DNA of 64,000 bases from Periconia sp. R9002 (GCA_023627715.1 JAMAHW010000001.1:1302001-1366000); one strand, 5' to 3'. Counted from the first letter of the stretch, positions 22,182-35,483 are shown. The notes: generated by a model from the letters alone, not told the origin. Numbers and translations: made by a program.

Positions 22182-24791
22182 ATGGAAGTCGACATTGCTC
22201 CCCAGTTCGGCGCTGAGCTAAAGGTACCTCATCCATCACCGACCCGAGTTGTACTACACTGCAGACCTGACTGACATGCTCCCTTGCAGGATGGTTTCAA
22301 AAACGTCAATGCCTGGGTACGCCGTTCCCAACGTCTCCCCCGACTCGCGCAACCCAAACACCGACCCCGACCCCGACTTCTTTCCCCGCATCAGTTCCTC
22401 TTTACCTAACACTAATAATCGAGCCAGGTCTCGGGTGGCATTGCATGGCTTGACGATGTCCAACAGTTCTACAGAGAACGCAGTGCCATAGAAAAGGAAT
22501 ACTCGGCCAAACTCAGTGCTCTGGCTAAGAAGTACCTTGACAAGAAGGCCAGGAAATCTAGCAGTTTGAGTGTTGGGGATACGCCTACAGTTACACCGGG
22601 GTCACTGGAAAGGTAATAACTATGGGCATGGAGACCATAAATATCGCACCTGCTGACACAGTGGACGTCTACAGTGCCTCTATGACAACATGGGGAGTGC
22701 AGTTGACCACCCTAGAATCTCGAGCCTCGGAACATGATCAGTTTGCGACCGCCCTCATTACGAATCTTGCCGATCCCCTCAAAGCCGTCGCCGCCCGCTA
22801 CGAAGAGCTTCGAAAGCTTCATGCTGACTACGCCACTAAGCTGGAAAAGGAACGCGAATCCACATATTCTGACCTGCGCAAAATGAAGGGCAAATATGAC
22901 AGTTCGTGTCAAGAGGTGGAAAACCGCAGGAAAAAGACCGAGAGCGCTTTTGATCATAGCAAGCAGAAGGCACGCATAGCTTTTGAGCAACAACAGGCCG
23001 AAATGCGGAACGTCAAAGCATGTCTCCTACAAATCATATCGTGGACCATTGGCTAACAGCTACAGAATACTTACATTATCGCCATCAATGTGACCAACAA
23101 GCAAAAGGAAATGTATTACCACGAGTACGTGCCGGAGCTACTTGATGTGAGACTCTCCTCGCCAGCTTCGTTTGTGAACCTTTCTCACAATGTTACAGAG
23201 TTTACAGGACCTTTCAGAAACGCGCGTGACCAAGTTGAACACCCTTTGGTCTCTCGCAGCTACCCTCGAAACACAAACCCTCACCAGAAGTACCGATCTC
23301 GTCAAACATCTTTCAGCAGAGATTCCCCGGAACAACCCGCTATTGGACTCTATGATGTTTGTCCGTCACAATGCTGGCGGATTCCAAGAACCTCCAGATT
23401 TTCAATTCGAACCCAGCCCCGTTTGGCTGGATGATGGTACAATTGCTACCGACGAAGCCGCCGCAGTGTTTCTGCGCAATGTGCTCACCAAATCCAAGGC
23501 CGCTATGACAGAACATCGACGGGAACTGGACAAGAAGCGCAAAGAAGTGGAGAATGCCAGGAAGGTGCGGCAGAATATCAGGGATGGCAAGGACAAGCGG
23601 GACGAGGTGGAAGTTGTGCGTGCCATTTTTGGTCTCCAGGAGGGAATGCATGAAGTGGAGAGACAAAAAGTAAACGCAGAGGTGGAGGTATCGACGATCA
23701 CCGCTGTTGTTGGCGATCTTAGTCTCGGTGCTAGGAACCACAATTTCAAAGGTCAGACGTTCAAGATCCCAACAAATTGCGATCTTTGCGGAGACCGTAT
23801 ATGGGGGTTGTCTGCCAAGGGATTTGACTGCCGCGATTGCGGGTACACGTGCCACAGTAAATGTGAAATGAAGGTGCCGGCGGATTGTCCAGGTGAACAA
23901 AGTAAGGAGGAGAAGAAGAAATTGAAGGATGAGCGCCAGAAATCCGCTCATACCGCACCACCGCCCGCCAACGGTCACTCTGCAGCTGGTGACTTGCCCC
24001 GCCTTAGCCGAAGTGACACGGTTAATTCTATGAACACGCTCAGCTCTGGATATTCGGCAACTGCGCAACGGTCAATATCAGGGGGCATGTCTCCGACTGC
24101 AGAGGAACCTGCTCCACCCGTACCAACTGAGAACAAGCCCGCGGCAGCAGCAGCTTCCAAGCCGAAACGAAACCGAATCGTGGCGCCTCCTCCTGCACAG
24201 TACATTAAAGACGATGGCGAGTTACCACCTGTGAGCGCATCCCAGCCAGCAGAATCAACGGAGCAAAGGGGGAGAATGATGTATGCCTATCAGCAGGGTA
24301 GTGATGGCGAGCTCACTGTTGCTGACGGTCGCGACGTGACGATTCTAGAACCAGACGGTAAGTCTGTTGTTGCTCTGTATTCTAAATTTGTTGGCTAACA
24401 AAGTGCGACAGATGGTTCGGGCTGGATGAAAGTGCGGGCCGGTGTAAAAGAAGGCCTCGTACCCGCTTCCTATGTCGAAATCCTACCCATGACACCACCT
24501 CTCTCGAATCGACCAGATTCTACCTACTCGGCATCCTCTGCCTCGCTAGCTGGTAGCGTAAGCACAGCAGGCAAGAAGAAAGGACCAGCCGTCGCGCCCA
24601 AGCGCGGAGCCAAGAAGCTGAAATACGTCGAGGCCATGTATGAGTACACGGCGCAGAGCGACGCAGAGCACAGCATGTACGAGGGCGAGAAATTCGTGCT
24701 GATCAACGCGGACACGGGCGATGGGTGGGCAGATGTGGAGAAGGATGGTCAGGTGAAGAGCGTCCCGGCGAACTACATCCAGCAAGTGTAA
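22182..24791 (+). CDS. bzz1: Bzz1-like F-BAR / C1 / double-SH3 actin-assembly protein
   Basis: Seven exons (22182-22223, 22290-22316, 22428-22612, 22675-23017, 23066-23146, 23199-24357, 24412-24791) join in frame to 738 aa. The F-BAR region (residues 1 to about 300) includes GIAWLDDVQQFYRERSAIEK and NTYIIAINVTNKQKEMYYHE. A C1 (phorbol-ester-type) zinc domain at about 407-456 starts with H at 407 and has CDLCGDRIWG and CRDCGYTCHSKC. A Pro/Ala-rich linker follows, then SH3 domains at about 587-640 and 683-737. Bzz1 works with the Las17/WASP complex and type I myosins at endocytic actin patches. Intron 4 (23018-23065) is a GC-AG intron: the donor is AAA/GCATGT, supported by the family peptide NVKNTY. 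Confidence 0.93.
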
Positions 24792-27064
24792 GGCGGAAAC
24801 ACGATCGCGGCCGACGGAAGGTGTTCATTCTAGCATTCCAGCATATTCTTTCTTGCAGATTTTTTTTTGCCCCCTCTGTTTGTTCTTTTTTCTCCGGCAT
24901 GGCGCTCTGGGTGTCTGTCATTTGTTCGCTGCGCTACCCTTTTTACATCCATGTTTCTATACTAGATAGGTACCTACCTACACTTTGTAGGGCCCTATCT
25001 GTTGAGTTCAAAAGAAGTAGAAAAAGCAAGCCCCTCTCTTCCCGTTACTTGTCTCACCTGCTTTATCCGGGATTTGGGGATGGACAATCCTACCTCGTTC
25101 TGTGATCCCCGCCCGCGCGTGTGGTACTTACTACCTTGTGTGTGTTTGTGTGGCGCCGGCCTGAGAATGGTAACGTACGATGCCATTTTTTCTGTGTGTT
25201 CACATGGGGAATGGCGTGTTCATAGTTAGGTAGGTGATTAAACACCTTAGTTTTTTATTTAGAAAGAACCATGTGCGGTCAGCACGCCCCCCGCCTCACA
25301 TGGCATGGCATGGCAAAGTTGATGCGTGGGTGGGTCATTGTATGTATGTATCGATAAGAAATGCTGGTGGGAGTTTGAGGCAAATCCTACATGACATCAA
25401 TTGATGAGTGAGACTATGCCGCACACACATTTCTTCTCGCAGGATTCTCTGAGGTAAGAACACGGCATATAGTGCAAGGTACCGCATTTATCTAGGCGAT
25501 TTATTTCCAGGTGCATTTCATTTTACTAGAACCGCTGTGCCGCAAGCGCTGAGGTGGGCTTGGTTGGATGTTGGAACTTGGGGCGGGCGCTTAGAAGGTG
25601 GTTGTTGGTCTGGTCGAGTACAATTCTTGTATGCAACATCAATGTCGAGAGGAAAAGGCGTGAGAGGTCTAGACAAATGTCCTTCAAAGCAAAAGCGATA
25701 TGTATGTTCTGGTCTGGCTTTCTATTTCTATAGATATTGATTGATGGTGTTTCTAGAATCATCAGCAATAAGGAATGTGGCACGTAAGGAAAGACAAAAT
25801 AGTCCAGGGTCCCCGATCGGGCCTAGCTCCAGGTACATTTGTATACATTGAGGCGAGCCGTGCAACGTCGACCCATCGACATCCGTCTTGTCTGTCACAC
25901 TGTCACACGGAAACCGTTCGGATTGAGCGAGGAATTTTTTTTTTTTCGCAATGATGCTACAACTCTACAATGATTTCTTTGGGATTTGACTGAGTTTTTA
26001 GCCATTGGAGGTGGGTTGGATAGGAGGGCTGTAGTAAGTTGTGATAATAGTAGCACTTACTTTTGACTGCGCCGCTCGTTGCCGCCCACCTCATCCTCCC
26101 GATGCTCTGGAAATGTAGCATGTTTGGTTGCTACTGTTCCCCTTGTGGCACAGGGCTGGATTCCACACATATAAACAATGGACGGGGCGGCGTTGCAACC
26201 GTTTCACGAGGCTATTATCTTCGCTCTCTTTTGCTTTCGCGTGCCGCTTGTCTTGCGACGTTTTGTGCGTTGCGCCTATCTCTCCTTATCGACCTAGGTC
26301 TGTCTTTTATGTAGCCCTCGAAGGCTTTTTTGACTACTTTGTACAATTTGGTTTGGATGTAGGTTGTGTTTGTGGCTGCGTGGAGTACACATCCCCCCTT
26401 TATACGCCCTTCCAGACAGACGGGCTTGTGGCTGCTCGATTATATCCAAACACTCTCCCCCATAGATACCAACAACACCAATTGAGAACTGCGGGGTCAT
26501 TCATTCACTCATTCTTACCATCCTCGTCTTCCCCGCCAGCGCGCGTGGGCAACGGAAAAAGGAAGGAAGGAAGGGGCGCTGGTCTTGGCGTCGACACACC
26601 AGGCGCAAACAAACAACCACACCCACCCCGGCCGCACTACCTACTCCACCCTCCCTCTGTATCCTCTCACTCCTCACTTTCCCCTTCACCTTCCTTTCTA
26701 CCCAGCACGCTTCTCGTCAAGCTCGTGGCTCGTGCTCCCCTCCTCTCCCCGCTCTTTGTATTCTTCCTTTCCCCTCCTCGTCCTACGCCAACGCTTTCCA
26801 CGACACTCCTTAACACTCTTATACTCACGCCTTTTTCATTCTTTGTGAACGACACTTCAAAGTACAATCACTTCGATATCGGCGATCTCGAGCGCGCGAT
26901 CTTTGTGACGAGACAAGCTCGGGATTTCTGGCACATTTGCTTCGTTTGTGGTGAGTGTTTCCTATGTCTTGCGACATGTGCGCAACCAGTGGCTGACCTT
27001 TGGCCAGGACCACTCCCAACCATTCAATCTTTGCGTCGCTCACAAGCAGCTTCTTATTCGCATC
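24792..27064. other. Long intergenic region and CT-rich leader of the SUN gene
   Basis: This 2.27-kb gap follows BZZ1. From about 26480 to 26870 it is strongly C/T-rich, a typical 5' leader of a highly expressed ascomycete gene. A GTGAGT at 26951 with a later CAG near 27006 could be a 5'-UTR intron, which I cannot confirm. The open frame through 26128-27064 has no protein-like pattern and is not called. Confidence 0.5.
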
Positions 27065-28567
27065 ATGAAGGTAATACCCTTGATCGTCGCTGGAGCTGCC
27101 GCTTTGGCTGTTGCATCTCCTCATCGCCGCCACGTACGCCGCCATGTCGCGAATGCGATTGAGAAGCGCGCCGAAACGACTGTTTACGCCGCGGGCCCCG
27201 TAGAGACTGTTTACGTCTACGAGCTTGATGGTCATGTCATTAAGGAGGAGGATGTTCGCGAGGGTATTGCCAACGGGACTCTTAGTTGGGGCGACAATGG
27301 CGTGCTCTCGTCTTCGAGTAAGGTTACTGATGTTGCGCCGGCCACGCCAGCTCCTCAAGTCCCACCGACGCCGTCACCGATGGACAATAAACCCGGTGGA
27401 AATCCAGCTCCTTCTCAAGAAACTCCCAAAGCTCTGGAGTCCGCGCCTCCTAAGCCGAGTTCGCAAGAAGCGCCCAAAACCCCAGAGCCGGCTCCCCCCA
27501 AGCCAGATTCCCCCAACGGCTACAAACCAGTCGGCAATGATGGCAGTTGCCCCGATTGCAACAAGGAGTTTCGCAACAACTACCATTCGTGCAGTCAGTT
27601 CCCCACTGGATATGGTGCGCTTCAACTTGGACACGAGGGTCTTGGCGGGTGGACTGGGATTCAAGATCCGAAAGAGAGGGGGGCTGCTGGATACGACAAT
27701 ATTGTGACGGCCGCCAAAGGATCGTGTGAAAGCGGCGATTGCTGCAAGCCTGGGATGTTCTGTTCTTACGCTTGTCCCAACCCCTATCTCAAGACTTCCT
27801 TCCCTAAGAAGCAGGGAAAGACTGGCCAGTCTGTTGGTGGACTCTATTGCAACGATAATGGAAAGCTCGAGATGGCCGATGGCTCCATCGGAAAGACGCT
27901 CTGCGGTCGAGGGACTACGCATATGAAGATCCAGGTCGTGAACAAGCTCTCTCAGTCTGTTTCTATCTGCCGCACCGATTATCCAGGTAAGTTCTGTTGG
28001 ACATCTGAGTCCGAAAGTGCTAAGTAAAACCAAGGCACCGAGTCAGAAACCATTCCCTTCACCCTCCAACCCGGCGAGTCGGGCGAGCTCGCCAGCCCGA
28101 ACCAAAAGACGTACTACTTCTGGGAAGGCAAGCCCACCTCGGCCCAATACTACATCAACAAGAAGGGCGTGCCCGAGAAGGAAGCCTGCACGTGGGGCAC
28201 GGGAGCCAAAGCCGTCGGCAACTGGGCGCCCACCAACTTCGGCACCTCGTGGGACGACATCAACATGAACGCGGGCTTCGCGGGCCTCAGCCAGAACAAA
28301 CCCACGAACGCGAACGACCGTCTCGACTTCTCCATCGCGTTCCAGGGCGATGGTGTGCAGAATCCGTGTCGTTTCAAGAAGAGCACCGGGGAGTATTGCA
28401 GTGGGGAGACGTGCGGTCGGGATGTTGGGTGCACGGTTCGTATCTCTTTTTTTCCTCTCCAATCTCCCTTACGATATTTCTGTTTACTAACAATCACACC
28501 TTCGCGTCTTCTACAGGCTTCTATCAAAGAAGGATCGACCCTCACCATGGTCTTCTCTGACGATTAG
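27065..28567 (+). CDS. SUN-family secreted cell-wall protein (Sun4/Sim1/Uth1 type, GH132)
   Basis: Three exons (27065-27986, 28035-28435, 28517-28567) give 457 aa. The ATG at 27065 is chosen because it starts a signal peptide (MKVIPLIVAGAAALAVASP). A Kex2-type site, EKR, lies at residues about 33-35. A Pro/Ser/Lys-rich linker with repeats of the type APPKP precedes the Cys-rich SUN domain, marked by GYGALQLGHEGLGGWTG, GDCCKPGMFCSYACPNPYLK and SVGGLYCN. After intron 1 come YYFWEGKPTSAQYYINKKG, NFGTSWDDINMNAGFAG and a short last exon ending TMVFSDD. SUN proteins act on beta-1,3-glucan in septation and wall remodelling. The donor of intron 2 (GTTCGT) is weak, but the acceptor and phase fit. Confidence 0.92.
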
Positions 28568-30183
28568 TCATCTCCCTGCCTGCATCTGTTCGTCTCGATT
28601 GTACGTAAGTACCTTTCTACCCTTATGCATCTTCTCTTTTGCCTCCCTTTTCTTCAACTAGCCTTCTTCTTTCGTTTTTGCCTTTCCTGTATAAAATGTC
28701 GCTTCTGGAGGGAATCTACCGCATCCTGCTGCGCTATGCGCTGTTCTGGGACTCGTGGCGAGGCGATGGACGGGACCGGGACAGCTTTTGTGGAGGCTTT
28801 TTTTTTGTGGGACCTGTGGTTTCTTGTAGGGGTTTGTGAACACGGGGAAACGAATGATGAACGGATCGAATGAATGGCCCGGATCGGTTTCGTGTGTTTG
28901 TTTGGGGCAAAGCGGATTTATGGATGTGTGCATGAGAAAATGAATTTTTTTTTTCAACGTTATGTGATGATGTCTTTCTTTTTCTTGTCCGTGATGCTAT
29001 ATTCTAAGTACATGGGGATGGATGATGGGGATGGATTATCAAGTCACTCAATGACATCCACGCATACCTTCACAGAAGTTACAAACGTCACAGAAATTGA
29101 TGTGATTAGATACTCCTACATATCCAATCTACAAAATTTCCCCACACACGTAACCCCGCTCCCCCCCCCTTTCTACACCTTCTCATCTGGGGACTGGACA
29201 CTCTACACATGACATACATACATTACACACACTCTCCTAGACCAACAAAAACACCAACTCAAACACTAACACTAACAACAATCATTACAATAATGATGGA
29301 CGTGGCTTACGTATGTATGTATGTAACAACCTCACCCGTCCGTTCTTCTCTGAACTATGTATTCTATGAAATATGTAATATGAAATGAAATATGAATCCA
29401 GAGTCTTGCTGCTACTACCCTGGGTGGGGGTGGGTATCGATATAGGTAGGCACTGAACTATTTTGATATTGTCAAGTGTACGTAGAAGGGGTGGGTGTCG
29501 TGATAGGCAGGAGGTTGTGGATTTGGGTGTTAAAGACGTATAAGGGGTGTGTATGAGGTGTTGGGATTGGTTTTACGGGGTTTGGTGGGTTGGTGTTGAG
29601 GGGGGTTAGGGAGGAGAGGTAGAGGTAGGGGTAGCGGTTGCATCCTGATCTAAGGGATCAATATGTGAATAGAGAGAAGAAGATGGGTATCTCGGCTTGG
29701 TTTGGTTTGGAATCAAGGTATGCATCTGCATAATATCGGATACGTGCGGAAAGAGAGAAGAAAGAGCAACGTGTACAAGTAAACCCATTTTCCATTTTCC
29801 ATTTCCGTACTATGCTATGAATGCATATTTTGGATGCATCAATGCTTGCAAACAAAAGTGTAGTGGTATCAAAATCCCATTCCATCCCATCCGTATCTAC
29901 CCTCCCTCCGTCCTTTATCCAGGACTCCATTTGGAGAGATCTGATATGCAATCGTCATGTAAAGTAGGCTCAATACTCAACTCGCGTAAGTTATGCCTAT
30001 GAAAAAAAAAGATCAAACTCAGCCATAATGAAGAACAACAGATTGATTGGGGAATCCACACCCCAACCTTAAACAACAATAAAAGTCGAGTAGAAAAAAG
30101 AGCAGGGATATCATAAATGCACAAGAACCAACAGACAAATGACCCGGAACTTTCAAAATCCATCGCAATCGTCGCTAGTCGTG
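28568..30183. other. Convergent 3' region, SUN gene / copper-fist gene
   Basis: A 1.6-kb tail-to-tail gap. It contains poly-T/TATG-rich 3' UTR-like sequence after the SUN gene and G-rich short repeats (GGGTGT, GGTGTT) around 29420-29640. No credible gene or RNA. Confidence 0.45.
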
Positions 30184-32050
30184 TCATTCAAACCCCAAAA
30201 ACGCCTCCTCGCCCCCGTGTCCCGAAACGAAACGATCGAATTCCTCGGCGCCACCGTCTCCAAACCCAGAATCTACAGCCTGTTCTCTAGCAGCATCGTT
30301 TTCAGCCCCGTCAGCGGTGACATCTCCTAAATCCAACGCCACTCCGTTATGTCCACCGTGCGTCAAGCAGCCCACGCACTCGCACCCATCGCCGCACTGA
30401 CACGTCCCCGTCGCATCATTGCACCCAGGCAGCACGACTTCGTTCCAGAAGTATGACGACGGCGAAAGGGTGGGCCCGCTGGCGCTGTCGTCGGGGTTGG
30501 AGCTCGTGTCCTTGTCGGGGCTGTCGGTGGTGATGGCGAGCGGGCTATTGGATGCCGCAAAGGTCGGGGATTGGAGGGCCGGCTCGTTTTTGGGAGCGGT
30601 GGTAGGTGTGGCAGTGGTTGAGGACATTGACGTGGTGGGCGGGAAGTATTGGGTCTCGAGAGAGAGCGGAGTTTGGAGGGGTGTGGAGACGGGGCCAGGT
30701 GTGGGCGTTGCGTTTGTCCAGGGGCTCGGGGCGTTGAGGGGTGTGCTTGGCATGCCGAGGGTGGTGTTGGGTGGGAAGGACATTGGATGGTGAGGGTTGA
30801 TGTAGTGAGGCGTCGCGTATGCTTGATGATGTGGGTAGGTAGGGATGTCGTAGGTTGGGGGGAGTCCGGAGGTGAATTGGCCGGTGCTCATGTACTGGTG
30901 CATGGATCGGATGTACTCCATCATGGTCGCGTTGTTGGGATGCGCCGCGCAGCCGAAGCAACTACAAGAGTCGCCGCAGTGGCAGTTGTGGTCCATCGCG
31001 GGAGTTTGAGAGCCTGTGGGGTTGCCGACCATGGGGGACATCGGGATTGCGGATGGTTGTTGGGGGTGGAACATGGAGCCCACGTGGTTGTAGATGGGCG
31101 TGTGGAAGTTGAAGGGCGGCGCCATCGGAACAAAATGGTTGTTCTGGTTTAGCATGTTATAGGGTGATGGTTGAAAAGACGGGGTATATTGAGGAAAGCT
31201 AAATCCATTCATGTTCCCATCTTGAGGCGTGAAATGTGGTTGCAGTTGGGCTGTCGCCTTTGCTCCTCCGCAACACGATTTGACGGGTGCGACGGGTTTC
31301 GGGACTTCTTGTGCTTTGGTGCTACAACAGCTCCCCCTCTGCGGTGGTGGGGCTTGCTGTGCGGGTTTCGGTTGGCAGCAACTAGATACCGGCTGAGTAG
31401 CTGCAGGAAGAGGTGCGGTCATGGAGGACGCCGGGAGGGGTAAATCGGCTGCGCTCTGGCTGGCTTTCCGCGATGGTAGGAGGCGAGGGGTTGAGCTGGC
31501 ACTGGAGGGAGGAGAATTGGTATCGCTCGTGGGCGTTCGTGTGAGGAGGGAAGAGGAGTCGGTTTCGCCATCTTGGTTCGCCTTGATAGCTCTCTCGAGG
31601 ACGGCCGTGTTGAAGGTGGTTACGGACTTGCGGAGGCGTTGCTTCTGAACCCGTCCGCTGGCGGTCGAGGAAGCCGCATTCTGGGCTTGCTCCGACGGAC
31701 ATGCACACTCGGAAGTCTTGGGAATGGTGTAGTTGATCACGACACGCTCACAACTACATGATCCGGTCGGGTGGGGGCAGCTACTCAAGGGACGGCCGGG
31801 TTTGCGTACCTCAACCAGGACTCGGTCACGGTGGTCGCACTTGGAGGAGCGATGGCCGCGGATACATGGACCGCTATTGACGGGTTAGTGACGGAACAAG
31901 TGTCACAATGGAGCGTTGCACATGGCGAGAGAAAAAAAAACGAGAAATCAAGGGTGGTCTTTTTCAGCACCATAAAGAGAGGGAGGGGTAGAGGCGGTTC
32001 AGCACATACCAAGCGACCTTTTTGCGCTCGCCGTTCACTTCAGCCCACAT
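30184..32050 (-). CDS. Copper-fist transcription factor, Mac1/GRISEA/Cuf1-like
   Basis: Two exons, 32010-32050 and 30184-31873, give 576 aa. The 136-bp intron has a GTATGT donor, a CACTAAC branch and a TAG acceptor. The small first exon (MWAEVNGERKKVAC) completes the copper-fist domain: CGPCIRGHRSSKCDHRDR, then VRKPGRPLSSCPHP, the zinc module plus minor-groove-binding RGRP-like loop. Downstream are Cys-Cys pairs and two copies of a C-x-C-x4-C-x-C-x2-C-x2-H motif (CHCGDSCSCFGCAAH and CQCGDGCECVGCLTHG), the copper-sensing type found in Mac1-like activators. The family activates copper uptake genes when copper is low and is inhibited by Cu(I) bound to these motifs. Two copies favour this role over an Ace1-type detoxification factor. 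Confidence 0.9.
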
Positions 32051-34026
32051 GATGTGGGATTTGAGAAAGATAAGAGCAATGTGCTCACGAAAGACACGTC
32101 TTCATTCGCCAAGGCGCAGAATGGTATGGTAATCGGCGCAAAGTAGTACGGGAGACAAAGAGTGAGGAGGAGGGGGGCACAGACTCAAGGCCAGTGTCGG
32201 ATCGGATCCAGTCTGTGTCACGTCGTGCCGCGTGGCGTACCAAAACCTAAAACGGACGAGTCTAATGGTACTTCGGTAGGGCTGGATGGGGATTGCGTGC
32301 AGGTTGCAGGGAAATGGGATCGGCTACGCGAGAGGCAGAAAGGGTCCTCTGTAGATTGAGGAGAGGGGAGGATGAGGCAGAGGACGAGTGCGCAAGAACG
32401 AGCAAATTAATGGCGGAGGCCAGCAAGAGTGGAGATGGAGGAGGACCGGACGGAGCACTCGAGAGGAAAATAAAGCGGAAAGAGAAGGAGTAGGGGAAAA
32501 ACGCCGTCCGTCAGCCAGGCCAAGGGCAGCGAATGGATGCAGCAGCAGCGGCAGGGTTAGGGTTGACTAGACTTGACTGGCGGCGTGGGTGAGTTGGACG
32601 AGAGCCGGGGACGGGGAAGATGGAGATGGACGGTGGCGGGCCAAAGTGGTTGTTAAGGGAAGGTACCGTGATGGTCGCTGCAGAGGGCCGCCCAGAAGCC
32701 CGCTTAGGTGCAGGGTAGAGTAGGCGGTAGGCAGGTCGTTCTTGTATTGGACAATGGGTTGCTTGTACAGACTGTACTGTGGAGTCGAGTCGTACTATGG
32801 ACTCGAGGGCTGACGGGATGCAACACTGCAGCTCGGTTTGGCCGTATGTCGGGAAGGATGAGGGTTGATGGCGGGGTAGTGAGGGGACCTCGTCGCAACA
32901 GGCAATGGAAATGACAGCTAACTACCGTGCAAGTAGGGCAAAAGCCGAGTGGTAAAGTGCAGTGGTAGGAAGAATGGGATCCGTCTTGGACGCTTCTCTT
33001 GGTGGCTTTGTCGCTGGCTGGCAGTACCGAGGCGTGGGGACTAGGCGTGGCTTCGTGGCGGGAACAAACGAAGCTGACTGGGGAGCAGCGATCACGTCGT
33101 CAGGCCAGAGGGGATGTTTCTGGCGGTGCCGTGCGGCTGGGGGTTGGTAACGTAGTGGGCACCGGGCAGTGAATGTGCAAAGGTGAAGTGTTGGAGGGCA
33201 GCATGTTCGGACGAGTGAGCAAGTTTTATTTCCCGCTTGGGCCTAGCGCCCTTGGTCGCGCTTTCAGGCCTCGACCGAGATCATCACCCTCTATGCTGAT
33301 GGTCAGACAGCTAGCAGGCATGTCGACGGTAAAAGATTCAAACATCAACTGCGGCAGCCCTCCTCAGCGGCAGATGTACGCACGGGGCCATACTGAGAAG
33401 CCGTTGCGCCGCCCCCATGGACAGACGATAGCCGAAAGCGTAGATGCTGTGCTTCTTTTGCATGGGGGAATTTCCGCACATATAGTGCATGCCGTGCCGA
33501 GCGAGTCCCTGCAGCTGTGTTTGCATCAATTGATGCTATACTTGCATCTCGTACGGGCACATACTGGATTCGTACTTATTAGTGAACGTGTGGGGGAGAC
33601 GGCATGGGTACAGTACATACACAAACAGCCACACCATCAGCACATGCTGTCAGGTGCCTCTCTCAGCTTCTCAACGACTGCTATCATTCTCCGCGGTCAC
33701 TTGCTGAGAGCCATTCGCATGTGCAATTTCGTCATAAAAGGTACAGTCGAGTCGAAGCTTCGCACCGTCGATGCCCGAATTTTTGGTGTCCGCTGGTCCA
33801 CGATGGATGATTACATCATCCGAAACATTGGCGAAACACACGTGGCTCAGGTGGCTAGTGAATCGTGGCTAGTGCTGTGGCTGTTCCACAGGCGCGGGGC
33901 CAGTCTCGAAATTTCAGACCCTCTCTCCCAACTAGGCACTGACTGGTCAAACCATCATGAATCAGTGAAAAGATCAATGTCTACTCGCCAAGCCTTGCGA
34001 CACATCTTCTCCCGCCGCTCCATACC
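32051..34026. other. Divergent intergenic region, copper-fist gene / EFM7
   Basis: About 2 kb. It is G-rich on the plus strand from about 32150 to 33170, with many purine stretches. A 285-codon frame at 33173-34030 has no recognisable domain and overlaps the EFM7 start, so I do not call it. The region should hold both promoters. Confidence 0.45.
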
Positions 34027-34944
34027 ATGACCGCGGATCTCGACGAGGGAGGCTTGGACCTCTTCCAGGAGCCTGCTGACTACTACCCACCCGAGAAACA
34101 ACCCACCTTTGCCGTTCACAAACTGCTATCGGGATCCGAGCTCAACATCAGGCTAGTCGGTCACAACCCGCTGTGGGTATGGTTGCCTCATCGCCTGTCG
34201 TGTTTCCGTTTCACCTAATGATTGACTCGTTGCCTGACAGGGCCATTTTCTCTGGAATGCCGGCCGTACCATCTCGCACTATCTTGAAGGACGTGCCGAC
34301 GAGCTCGTCAGGGGCAAATCGGTGTTAGAGCTCGGCGCGGGTGGTGGCCTACCCAGCCTCGTGTGTGCTATCAACGGCGCGTCGAGAGTGGTGGTGACGG
34401 ATTACCCTGACGCTGACCTTGTTGAGAACTTGCGTTACAACATTGCACATTGCAGCGCTCTGCCTGATCCAAACAAGGTCGCAGCCGAAGTGAGATCATC
34501 AGCACGTTTGTAATCATTCCAACTAAGCAACGTCAGGGCTATCTATGGGGCGCGCCCACGGACGGCTTGACCCAGCATCTGGCTGGGGAAACGGGCTTCG
34601 ATGTGCTGATCCTGGCTGACTTGTTGTTCAATCACTCGGAACATGCTAAACTTGTCAAGACCGTACAGCAGACGCTGAAGAAGGAGAAGGATTCGCGGGC
34701 TTATGTTTTCTTCACTCCGTATCGCCCTTGGCTACTGGAAAAGGATCTCGCGTTCTTCGATTTGGCGAGGGAAGCTGGGTTCACGGTGACGAAGACGTTT
34801 GAGAAGGTCATGGACAAAGTCATGTTTGAAGAGGACCCTGGTGTAAGTTCGTTCATCTTCAATTCCTTCACAGCTAACATCGTCAAGGATGAACTCCTCC
34901 GGAGAACCGTGTACGGGTATGAACTGAGCTGGCAGATTGAATAA
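34027..34944 (+). CDS. efm7: EFM7/Nnt1-like protein N-terminal and lysine methyltransferase
   Basis: Four exons (34027-34176, 34241-34489, 34537-34842, 34888-34944) give 253 aa. The seven-beta-strand S-adenosylmethionine fold is clear: motif I VLELGAGGGLPSLV, the acidic strand RVVVTDYPD, post-I DVLILADLLFNHSEH and the C-terminal YGYELSW. PLW/GHFLWNAGRTISHYL upstream of motif I matches the family. In yeast the enzyme methylates the N-terminus and a nearby lysine of elongation factor eEF1A. The last intron (34843-34887) is 45 nt, a multiple of three without a stop, so intron retention would only insert 15 residues. I prefer splicing because EEDPG/DELLRRTVYGYEL fits the family. Array II starts about 90 bp beyond the stop. 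Confidence 0.9.
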
Positions 34945-35420
34945 AATAGAAAGAAATGCACGTCCAAACTACACTTCACCACCCTAATATTCTAGAGCGA
35001 CAATGTCTCCTCCAGAGTAGAAAACAGAAGATGGCAATAATGACGAGTCTCATCATCACTAACACCCAACTTAAAAATAAACTAAACACTCACACATGAG
35101 CTGCCCCCGTACATGAGTCCAAGACCGCAACGCCCTCGACATCCGTTGCTCCTCCGTTTTTTTCTTTTTTCATCTTTTTGTAGTAAACACCCACACCCAC
35201 AAATCGGCCCATACATACTTTTATCCGGCATTTTTAAACAGCACACTCCAACACAACCATCAAAACCTCTGCTGTTGTTTTCTTAAATAACAACACTGAC
35301 AAACAAGCATAGCATCTTTATCATCCCACTTTTCTTTTTTAAAAAAAAAGGCAGACAGCACACTCCAAACCAGCACATATTTCAATTTTCTCGTTGGTTT
35401 AATATAACGCCCACACCCAC

Positions 35421-35482
<62 letters not shown>
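35421..35482 (+). repeat. (CAA)n trinucleotide microsatellite
   Basis: About 62 nt of uninterrupted CAA/ACA repeats (about 20 copies) inside the left part of Array II. It produces a spurious poly-Leu frame on the minus strand. Confidence 0.95.

Positions 35483-35483
<1 letters not shown>

Noticed and set aside
26128..27064. N-terminal extension of the SUN protein
   Set aside because: The upstream frame is a CT-rich leader; the signal peptide at 27065 marks the true start.
33173..34030. 285-codon plus-strand frame before EFM7
   Set aside because: No domain, low-complexity composition, and it overlaps the well supported EFM7 start in another frame.
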